DNA of 64,000 nt, taken from assembly GCF_015706575.1 (NCBI RefSeq), contig NW_024037058.1, positions 17,753,547 to 17,817,546 of the forward strand, read 5' to 3'. This stretch comes from Patiria miniata. Taxonomy: Eukaryota > Echinodermata > Asteroidea > Valvatida > Asterinidae. The position numbers were made by a program, and so were the translations under genes. Numbering within the stretch: position 1 is the first letter of the stretch; the number at the start of each line of letters is the position of its first letter. The notes under the pieces were generated by a model, which saw nothing but the letters and a program-made list of their open reading frames with translations, had not been told where the DNA came from and did not search any database. Shown in pieces: positions 45,901 through 57,900 of this stretch.

Positions 45901-48900
45901 ATTTATGAGGGAAATTAAGGGGTAAAAGACGACAGTGACAACCAGAAAACTGACTCAAATTAAACCAAGATGGCAAACATGAAAGCTCGATGCAATGAAA
46001 GCTTGATGCTGATTGGCTGATAAAAAAATAAACATCTAATTAATTTTTTTAGCAGCCAATCAGCATCAAGCTTTCATTATGTAGGGCTTTCACTCGTGTT
46101 GTGAGAACTACAACATGCACCTGGCTGCAAAAAGGTAGGAAAGTCACATTTTCCGTAAAAGTGCTTTCAAAATTACAACTAACATGAGTTTATATGAAGA
46201 AAAAAAGACCGCTTTAGCCTGCAAAAGTCACTTTGGTACTGGACAGTCATCTGCAAAAGTCAGTTTTGAACAGAACTCGTAAAAAATAGAGGGTTACCCA
46301 AAAAACAACAGCAGTCCACAATTTGTGGTTGTGCAGAAACTTATAAAACGCAGGAGAAAAAAATGAGGAAAAAAATTCAAATTTTCTGACCATTTCTTCA
46401 ATTTGTCTGAAAAATACAAACCTGCTTTGCATTATATGTTACGTAGTGGCTATCATTATGGCAGTCGTTATGCAATTTTCCACTGTTATCGTTACGGCAT
46501 TGCAACACAGAGATGCCACAGGGTCTGCTTGAAAAAAAAAATTCTGGATCCACCGTGCTAGCCCCCCCAAAAATATTGGTTCTAGAACCGCGCCTGACTG
46601 GTATATATTCCATGACGATAGCATTTGAAAATCGCGTTACGGCTGCCGTAATGATATTCTACTGCGTATAAGTTTACTGAAGCTGCATGTGATGACTCAT
46701 AAATTGATTGCCCTAAAAAAACAAATAAACTTTTTTTCCCTTGCACTTTATGTCACCGTCTAAACTGAATGTTTTTTGGATGTATTTTCAATCCATTTTT
46801 TGAACTTTTTGTTTGGTAAAACTGACACATGAAAGTTTTTTTAGGGAGAGCAAATAAATGATAGAAGTGTTAAAAATATGAGAAGACTGAACGCATTTTA
46901 TTTACAATAAAATACATGAAAGATTTCTAACAAGCTACAGGGAGCATTGCAACTTTACCTTTGTGGTGTGGAGTCTACGACAACCTCAAGTACTGCGGAA
47001 CCATTTCCCCTGACCTGAACGATATCACTAACGTCATACCACTCGACTACCGGTTGAACAAGGCCGGTTCCCAAGCAGAACAGGGACACTGACTCTCCTT
47101 CAGCCGCTGTCTGGTTTGGACTGACAAATTGGAATTCGGCCAGGGCTGAAGAGAGAACAAAGTGGGCTGATTCAGCAGTGACCAAAACAGGCTCAATTTT
47201 TTTTTAATAAAAAAAAAATGGTTGCCAGTCCATTTAAAAATCAAATATTACTTAAAGGGAAGATACAACATTTGCAAACATCAAAAAACAAAATGATCAA
47301 ATTATCACGAAATACCTAACTGGATTGTGAAATTGTGTCTCCTGGTGTGCTGACATTGTCAAGAAAATTTGTAATTTTCCAACGCTGGTCAGCCGACCAG
47401 CGTTGGAGAAAACTAGTTGAAATAAATGTTTCTTGAATTGAATTGAATTGAAATGGATATTTAAGACATCAATTATAATCAATCAGTGTCATGGCCTAGC
47501 GGTTAAGAGTACCGGACTCATGTTCTGGTGCTAGAGGCAACAGTGACGTGGGTTCAAGCCCGCGTGCGGACACTTGTGCCCTTAAGCAAGACACTTAACC
47601 ATTCTTGCTTCGTCCTTCGGATGGGACGTAAAGCCGTAGGTCCCGTGTGTTGTATAATGCACGTTAAAGAACCCAGTAACACTTGTCACTAAGAGAAGGG
47701 GTTCGCCCCGGTGTCCTGGCAGTGGCCGCAGCACCTTATAAACCCTTAAAAGGTGCTACATAATGGGTCTCATATTTCTCATGTACTTCATTCATCTAAT
47801 AATAGACATAACTTCCAGTGCCTTGAGTGCCTATACTCCGTTGTGATAATGCCTGAATAGGTTTCTGCAACGTAACCATGCAGATACAGATACACATCAA
47901 TTTGTAAGGATATTTTTTTGTACATGTATTACTATACACATTTAAAAGTTGAGAATCTCAGACTTTCTTCATAAAAGTTTTCAAGTGTGCAAAGAAATCA
48001 TTTATTTTTGCCTCGCCAAACTTGTTCTTGATTTGAAAATGATTTGAAGGTTTTAATTTTTGCTTGGAATGGGCTTTCTATTAATCAAAATTGTCGAGGA
48101 CCATGAAATGATAAATTTACAGGACTTACGCAAGCAAGGTCTAACGATTTCTTCTATGGCTGTGTCATGGTTTACAATCACGCAAGGGTCGTCTCCTTTC
48201 CATGACAGGTATTCTTGGTGACAAGTGTCCGACACCTTGCAATCAGCAGCGGGGGTTCTATACTGAACAGACAGACAGTCAGTGCACGTGCTCTGAATGG
48301 GCAGAGGATCTAAACACTGGTTTGATCTGTGCTCCGCGTAAGCCACCGTTATCGCGACATTATCTCCCTGCCGGACGGGAAGTGGGACTTGCAGTGTGAC
48401 TTCTGCCGTTTCTGGAGTAGTCAGTCTGGGGTAGACCTGCCAAAATTGATAAAAAGATGTGCTATGTGTGCCATTTGTTTTTAGTTTTACCGTGAAGAAG
48501 TACTTTTTTGGGGGGGGGGGCAATTTTCTAGAAATACATTTTGTTATTCGTGTTCCAATTTGATATCGGCCCCAAAATCCCTCATTTTAATTGTTATGGA
48601 ATGTTAATTTTACAACCTATGAGTTATTTGCCACTGAACAATGTTTGCTTTGTGCAGGTTTACTTTGGCTGACAAAGTAGGAACTGAGAACCAGTCTACT
48701 GTACATGCAGGATGTATCTGTCTGTGCTCAAAAGCAACTAAAATGGCTTTTCTCTCCTACTATAGTTCCCTTCTCCAACTAGAACTTCCATAACTTGTTG
48801 GGTACCATTGTTAGCTGACCCCAGATGCTCTAAGAACAGTTTGCCCCCAAAGAATAATGACTGCTTCGAGTGGTGTAGTAAAACAAGCCTTCCACGAGAC

Positions 48901-51900
48901 TATATCATTCTATTTTCCCGAGGCGTATAGCCGAGTGAAATGGAATACGTACTTCCTGGATCACTGAGGGAGGCCTGTTTTACTACACCATGAGTTAATT
49001 CAGTCAATATTTGTTTGATAACACCTCACCAACAGATTCTGCTTAATTTTCAGAGATAACTGATGCATTTGACCAAAATCCGATTAAAATGTACTTCTAT
49101 TTCAATATGAAATCAGTTTTTAAAAAAAGAGACGGTCAAATATTTGTTTTAACGAATCAACTCAGATTCTCAATTCTCAACTCAATTTTAAGAGATAGTT
49201 GATTAATTTAACCAAAAATCCAACTGAAACTTACTTATCCATTTCAATATGAAATTAGTTGAAACTTTACTTGCACTTTTCTAAACTACCCATTCATGAA
49301 ATGTTTGAACCCAACTCTGTAGAGCATGGGAATAATATGTGCACTGAGATATATCGTGGACACATGCATATATACTGATTGCTACGTTGGTTGATATGCT
49401 AGATTGATATGGCCTACAGTACTGACTCGGACGTTGAATAGTCTTTTTGGCCGTGCACAGCAAGAAAGTCAAAGTTTAGCGACTGACTGCCTCGCTCTCG
49501 GCCAATTCAAAATATGGAATCTGTGGGTGAGGTGTTACAATATCTACTGTTCATACAAGTAGTCGATTGGGCCGATGTAAAATAAATCTAAAAGAACTGT
49601 CGATATCAGAATGTTCAATTATCGATATATCGCAAATCCAATATCAAGAATATCCAGTATAGGCCTATCGCTTATCCCATGTAAAAGTTATGCGGAAAAA
49701 ATTATAGAAAATCGAACTTCTTCAAGCAAAAAAAAAAAATTTACAATGTGTTTATCTTGAGCATATTGCTCAAACTTTTAAACAAATCTCAGCACTGAGA
49801 ATTGAGAACGGGCAGTTTCTTTTGAGGTTTTACATTGGGGAGACCACGAATCCCAGTGAAAGCAGAGCACATAGCATTGCATTTCCCGATGTATCTATTT
49901 CCAGTCACAAGCACAAGTTGCCGCCGACTTTTTTTTCATTATACAGCAAACATTAAAACATAGATTTATTTTGACGATAATCTGACACATTTCATATATT
50001 TTCTATATCATATCTTAATAACAAAATGTTTGATATTTCAATATGATTACAAAATTCTATCGGCAATATTGATGTAAAAATAATATCGAATAATCGAATA
50101 ATTGAGTAATAGCGATATATCGATGGTGCTTAATCAAGTTCATTATTTTTTTTTCTAAACATTTTTTCCCCCTTTTTTGTGAAAATCAGGAAACACATTT
50201 CTTCTGGCCGATATTACATGCATGAAAGATACAGTTGATTAAAACAAATGGTTAAAACTTACCCAAAAAGTTTCTACAGAGTTTTGGACGGGTGTGGATA
50301 TGTTCACAAAGATCAAGGCACCCCGTTTATTGCTAGTTATTTCCGGTGAATACAACTCATCAAACTGGCCCCATGATACACGTACCTGTTGGACATAAAC
50401 AACGTCAAATTTGTCATCACTTTAACCCTAAAAGGGCCAGGTTATTTTGACCATCGCACAGCTGGGGGGGGGGAATTCCAACCCTTTAAATCTCGGCCAT
50501 TAAGTGCTGAACAATTATGAAACCTGGTACATGCAAAGAACAACTTATCATGAACATACCCAAGAAATGTCATGACCTTAGGTAAAAGGGTTTCGGAATT
50601 ATGGCTAATTAATTATTCATATGAACGAATGGTAATTCTGCTTTGTGTTGGAAATATCCCCACCCCAGCCCTTTTAGGGTTAAGTCAGGGTTTTTTTTTT
50701 ATTAAAATCTGAAAAGTTTCATCTCTGAGCCATCAACAGCTTGCCCAAAGTCAAAGAACTTTTCTTGGAGATCACGGAATCTGCTCATTGTTAGTAAATG
50801 TGTAAAAATGTGTAATAAGTAGGCTTTCAGAGCAGACATGATTTATATGTACTTGATTCATTATTATAAATTATTTGTCAAAAATAAACATTTGGGGGGG
50901 GGGGGGAGGGGGAGGGGTTATTTCTTTTCTGGAAGTCATTCCAACGGCCCTTATAGTCTAGAGAAACCATCGACGCGTCACATCGAGCTCTGCTGCGTCA
51001 CGCACTGAATGTCAGATACCCTGAGCGCGTCACAAATGTTGTTAAACTTAATCGCTGAAGTAAGGTCCCACCAGCATCAACAACACTGCACAAACAGCGG
51101 CTTCAACTGACTGGACATGCAACCCAGCAAAGGTGTACCACTCTCATTGCTCCTGGACAAAAATAATCAACCTACAGAACCGTACCGTAGTGGTGGCGCA
51201 CTTACGCGAACCTGACCAACAACAACTTACTGATGACCTGAGGATGGCTGGTATTGGCTCGAACCAGCTACACCAAACCACTGAAAATGCAGAACAGTGG
51301 AAAAGAACAATTAACACGTTATGATTGTAGTCACTGAGCAACGCCTGTGCACCGCACGCGCACAGATGTCATCAAGATGATGATGATAGTCTAGATCAAA
51401 GTGAAATAGAAAGAAACTCACCGCAGTTAGATGAATTGAATCCTGACTGATCGCTGGCACAGCAAATCTAGAAATGAAACTGATAGCTCCTTCTGGGTAA
51501 TCCGTTGCCATGGCATTGTCCCACTCGTGGGAGTCTGTGCAGGAACGCAGAAGGTTCGCATCCCCACGTCCACAAATCTTATCTATTTATGAAGATTCAA
51601 AGAGAAGAGGAAATGCCAAGTGCTGAGGATTGATAAATGGCAGACCTTGTAAATATAGATTTTCCATTTTTATGCCCCGCGGCGAAGCCGAAGGGGCATA
51701 CTGTTTCCGCCTTGTCCTTCCGTGGGTGGGTATTTGACAAATACAGCTGGAGGCACATCTAGTTTTTGTCCAGCAGTCAGAGCATGGCGGAGGCCATACT
51801 TTTTGGCATCAAGACAGCCAAAGAAATCTTCAGGTTCCCCCCCCCCCCGTTTTGTTCTGTTCAGTCCTTTGCTTTGTGAATGATTTATGAAGCAAAATAG

Positions 51901-54900
51901 AACAAAACTGAAAATAATGTGATTTTGTTGGCTGTGCTGATTCTGAATCACAAGGCCTCTACCATGCTCAGACAGCTGGACAAAAACTAGAGGTAGCCCT
52001 TCCTCTTTGTTGAATTCCCAATGAGCATAGGCACTGGGATTTCCCAAACAAGCTATGCATAGCTGTGTGCCATGCCACTGCACTGCAGACTGCATGCAAC
52101 CAATTACAGCAAGGCCATCAACAATTCTGAGGGGATTGGTCCGGTGCCAGGTGATGTTCAGTCAGAGGATGGTTCAAGTACATGTAGCGGGACAAGTCCT
52201 GAGGATGAGGAGACAAGCAATCAGCTGCAAGATGCCCGTATCACAAGCACCTCATCACTACCTAATGTTACTGTCTTAACCACCAACAATTGTGATGGTA
52301 GAAAGTGGGACAAGAAGCATTTTTGTGTGGAACCAACTCCTAAGTTGCCTCGGCATCTGAAGCAGCATCATCCAGATGAGCCTGAAGTGAAGACGCAAAG
52401 CTGTTTCGTGTGTCGTCGTGAACTTGTGCGGCGCACTGATCAAGTGAAGATATTTGGTTCAATCTTTCAAGCACATCTGTGTGCCATGCCGCTGTACTGC
52501 CGACTGCATACGGTGGTCGTAATCCTATAGTTATTTGTCCGTAAAACTATAATCTACCTTAAACAGGGGTCCTTTGTCTCGTGTGGTCTTTGCCATGGAA
52601 ACTGATATCTGGTGGAGAAATCAACTTTTTGCAGCACACTTTAGACCAGTGCAGTTTTTCACCGATATCGTAAAAATGTTCCGCTCATAGTCTCTATTTG
52701 GCCCTTAAAGTATGTTGTCTGCATAAATATTAAGAAAGGCGTACATTTAGACAGTTGAAGTTGTTGATTATTAATTGTTGATTATTAATTGTTGATGTTT
52801 TAGCAGCATATTTTAATGCTGACAGTTAAATTGGCAACAATTTGAGGATAAAAGCATACTAATCGGGTACACCTGGGGAAACATTGCAAGTTCTAAATTG
52901 AATTAGTTGACACAAACTGTTCTGGAGTGGCATAGACTATGCTTGCATGCAGTTTATTGGTTAAAGTTGCTTTTACTTAAGTTGTTCTTAAACTAACCTT
53001 ATTACTAAGTAGTGTTAAAGGTTTAGAGCTGTTCCAAATACGTTCTAGTGTTAAAGCGTTCATAATGTTTGCTGAGTTATTCGCAAAAGTTTAGCGTTCT
53101 TGATTACCACTGCAACAGACCACAGTTTACACTCAGTCTCAAGTGAAAGTTCAGCAACAACAAAAGACTGTTCCTTATCTTAAGGAAGGGGATGTTATGG
53201 AGTGGCATTACGCGGCCACCGTATCCGTATTCTATGATGTTATTACGGGCTGTTAATAAACGTCTCTCAGTGAATGCTACACTTGAGTCCTGGCGTCTTT
53301 AGAACACAAACCACAACACCGATTTCCCAGTTAGCATATTTCGATTTGAAACAATGTGCATCTGATCAGCTGATCTAAAGTTTAGATCATAAGATAGCAA
53401 TCTCCAGTGTGGGTCCTGTCCATGTAAACAACTCCAACTAACCATTTAAAAACTCTAGGCAACAGGGCTCTGATCTGTAAGATGTTGGGGGAAACTTCAT
53501 TGTGGCAAGTACACTAAAGGAATTATGCTCCTCACTGATTATAAAGTAAAGTTGCTTGAATTTGTACACTTGGATGATTTAACACGGCTTAACATGGAAG
53601 AAGTTTGTGTTGGAAATGTCTTCAATGTAAAACATCATTTTGTGAGCCTTAGATTTGGCTGGTCCTCAGCAAGAGTTCACTTTATAGCAGAAACATTTGA
53701 GTACTTTTTTGTGGTAATCCATTGTGCCAAAATTGACACAGCCTAGGGAATACAGCAGTTTTGTGGATAGATACATGTACTTTAATGTAATGTATTTGTG
53801 TTTTACATTGCTATATGACGTCGATGGCATTTAATTGTTGATATTCAAACAGCAGCTTTTAATGCTGGCAGTTCGAGCGAGCACATCCTGAGAAAAATAA
53901 ATATAATCCGGGTTGACAATTGAATAACCTTTTAAATACCTCTACATGTATGTAAGTTGGCTCTGATCAGTTACATGTAGATGTTGGGGATGTATTTTGA
54001 CAAGTTAATTGCCAAAGGGAATGATGCCGTCTCTATTGCAATGTATTTGAAAATGATTTAACAATTGAATGTTAATGCCAGTTGTAAGGCAGGGCAAATT
54101 TCATTCCAACAAACACACCTTTATGTAATTGCCCTGCAATTTTTCGTTATTATTCTAATTTGCTCAGACTTAAGCAGTACTCGTAGTCACTGAAAATATT
54201 TAATGAACACTGTCACAATTCATGCATGACTCAGGAGGCTGCAGTCTTGAAGACTATTTTATGTGCAATATTTAGTTATTTGAACTGGTGGTGAATATTT
54301 GTAGCACTGAAATATTGGCAAATCTATTTTTTTTTCCTTGCCAAAATGCTGTCATCTTGCCACAACATGACGTATCTATATTATATACAGTAGCCTCTTT
54401 TTTTCTTTTTTTTAAATTAACATGGCAAATGATTCGTTTGCTTTTATATGGTTCACGAGTCTGTAATATGATTGCTTTGGACTACCAGTACATGTGTAAT
54501 GTTTGCATGATAGTCAGGGAGATCAATTCTCAATTTAATGGAAATTGTTCACTTTTATGGTGAAGGCGTGAAACTTGGCACACAGTCAGAGTATCATGGG
54601 AGAGATATTTGGCTATAGAGCCATCGCATATTTGTCCTTTGAAAAAATATAGCTAGAATAAAAAGCAAAGGTAGCCATTTTGAAAATTGCTTGTTATCCT
54701 ATATATATATTTTTTTCAAAGTACAAATCTGCATGGCTCTGTAGCCAAATATCTCTCCCATGAAATAGATGTACTCTGACTGGGTGCCAAATTCCATGTC
54801 TTTATCATAAAAGTGAACAATTCCATCACAAATCTGCCGTACTATGAAAGACATGGTCAGCTTCTCATAATGCGTTGGTCACTTTCTCAAAGTCGTGAAG

Positions 54901-57900
54901 GGTTCGTACTTGGAAAGTGTGAATTGGTACGATAGGCAGACATGACTCTAGGCAATTTCCATTGGATGTAAGAATTGGACGGTGTTAAAAAGGATTCTTT
55001 TTTTAAATAAAGTTGCGAGAGTTTCATTAAATTTGAGCAGTGTTTATTTTGTATTCATTTATTTGATTCATTTTATTTACAAGGGTAGCCCCACCAGTTA
55101 AAAGGAAATCTCACTGGGCCATGAAATGCATACAAAAGCCATGTTTAAGCATGCAATAAAGGATAACTTGACTTTTTAAACAAGTTAAAAGAACTGACAA
55201 GATGCTAAAAGAAATGTTTGTGCTTTTAAAAGATGATGAAACAGTCTGAATTTAATTTAAAGAAATTAATTGCAATCCAAATGGTTTCAAACACTTCAAT
55301 TCGTGGAAATTAAGATGATAATATGTTCTTGAAAACATTTTAGTGTTGATATGGAATTTAAAAGGCAATACTATCCCCACCATAAATACACAACACAGAG
55401 ACCAGCCGTTCCGCAAGATTGAAACATGCTGACAAGTTGGCACGAATCCAAAAACACACCGGAACTTAACCTCTACCATTTTGACAAAGTTTTGAGTGTG
55501 GTGATATTGGGATTTCGGTGAACGTGGCTATTTGTCGGTGTACGCGTTATTGAATTTCCAATGTGTACTTCTGAAACAGTTAGTAAAACCATGAAAACTG
55601 TTATTCATTTACTAGACATACTTTTAATCCTTTAAAATAATAATTGTTTGCATAGTGCTTACGTTTGTCTTCGCAAGGTTGATCGCATGGAAGTCCTCAG
55701 AAATATGGTATGCCTTGTGTTAGTCCTCGGTCGAACTGCTTTTATTGTGCAACTATTGAACACGCACACATATGAACTTCAAATTTGGTTTGTGTATTGT
55801 TCTTGGAAATCCTAAGAAACCTATTGTATTTGGGGCCGAAAGGTCAAGGTCACAGTGACTAAAACAAAAGAAATTTTGTCATCACGATAACTTGAAAAAT
55901 ACTTTACATATGAACTTCAAATTTGGTTTGTGGATTGTTATCCTAAGAAGCCTATTGCATTTGGGGCCAAAAGGTCAAGGGTCAAGGTCACAGTGGCTAA
56001 AACAAAAGAATTTTTTCAGCGCGATAACTTGAGAAATACTTTACATGTGAACTTCAAATTTGGCTTGTGGATCGTTCTTGGTAATCCAAATAGGCCTATC
56101 ACATTGGGGGTCGAAAGGTCAAGGGTCAAGGTCACAGTGGCTAAAACAATAGAAATCTTGTATTTATTCTGAGATCATAACGATTAGAGATTATTTCATA
56201 TAAAACCTACAGAAAACACTATGCTGTCAATGAACATTCCATGTGACCAAGGTACATAAGTTGATGTTAAAAGAGTGTGTTATGTCATGGGAACAGTCAC
56301 GGTTGCGGGGCATTTGTGTTTGTAAACACACCTGACTTGTTTCCCTTTGTAACTGCATCATGCCTCGTATACAAGCTATATGCTTGTAAAAGTTCTGTAT
56401 TGGCATTTATATTCCTTACGCGCCTATCAAACGTTCGGGATATGGTAACTTCTATATGCCCCAGGGTGGGGATTTCGGTCATTCAAATTACATTGTTACC
56501 ATTGGTATACTACAGGGAAAGGCAATCACTAGTGCGCCCCACGTATGCATGTCAGGGCATGGTCGGGGATTGTCACTTCAATTTTGCCCGAGGGGTAGGG
56601 AGTTTGTCACTTCAAAAGTGACAATCCCCACATCTTGGGTGGGGCAGCCCGGGGGGATGGGAGCGGTGTGAGAAACAATTGACAGGCGTATCATATTACT
56701 CCATAACCACATGAACTACCTTTGTTACTCCTTGATGAATCCATTCAACAATACAGTGCCACTGGTTTGGGGCAGTTATTGCCATTAAGACAAAATAAAT
56801 GTTTTGAAATTAAATGAAAAGAAGCAAAAATGGCTAGCAACTTTCTCCGATAAAATAGTTACAAATGTAATTTGGAAAGTAAAATTGAAAAAAAAACCTT
56901 CAGCAATAGCTTTGTAAAGTCCATGACAAGTCATATCCAAAGTTTCCAACCAGAATCCATTCTGGAAACTGTCCCCCCCCCCCCCCACATCACCCCCCTC
57001 CAGCACATCCCCCACCCCAAGTCTGAGGTAAGGGAATGGGCCCGCTGAACATGACTTTTGAAGAGAATGCTTCTTGGAATATTTAAAAACTCATGAATTC
57101 CAACTTGTTTGTTACTGTCAGGCATGCAACTGGGAATTTAGGAAAAAACGAGGAAATTACAAACCACAAGACTTTGCACAGTGTTTTTCAATTTGTGTTG
57201 GCAGTCATGAGGAGTAAAAAAAAATCAATTAAATCAGCGCATCCGAGGAAAAGTTGCATATTCACCAGTGTTGAAGGACTCGAGTCCAGGACTCGGACTC
57301 GAGTTGGACTCAAGTCACATTTTTCGTGACGCGGACTCGACTCGATCGAGTCACATTGGACAAAGACTCGCGCTCGACCATGATGACTCGGACTCGAGCT
57401 TGGTGACGCGTAGCCTTTCGCCCAGGCCATCGTGGCTTAGAGCGGCGGAGTTGCGAAGATCCGAAGCGACTTGAGCAAAGATTAAGTCAGCATGCACGAG
57501 TGGCAACGCCACGAGGCCTTTTGCAACTTGATTTTGTTGAATTATTCATAGTTTTTATGCTAATAAGAAGCGTGCTGAAGGTTAACCAATCACAACGCGG
57601 ATTTTGCCTAGTCGCTTCCATTTTTAAAGAAGGGTGAGTAAGGAAAACGTAAGAGCAAATTACTGTAAGTTCAGATGAAAAATAAGTTCATACCCTCAAA
57701 TAATTTCTTGAAATACCTTTATAAGTAAAGTTAAAATAAAACAATGCAAGAACAATTACGCGGTCATGATCTCGTGGAAAACTAGATTCGTATTTTTTGT
57801 TTTTAAATTTTGTGCAAGCATCCGGGCGCGTCGACGCGCGCGTCCGGGTAGTAGCCACGCACGCACGAAAAGGCTGGTGATTGGTTGGAATTTTGCTACC

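Noticed and set aside
47486..47575. Functional tRNA gene
   Set aside because: A and B boxes are present, but the sequence continues into a SINE body shared with another copy, and the cloverleaf is imperfect.
51670..52095. 141-residue minus-strand open frame
   Set aside because: No known domain and no splice support. Its 3' part is a dispersed repeat beginning TATGCCCCGCGGCGAAGCC, so it is unlikely to be an exon of the receptor.
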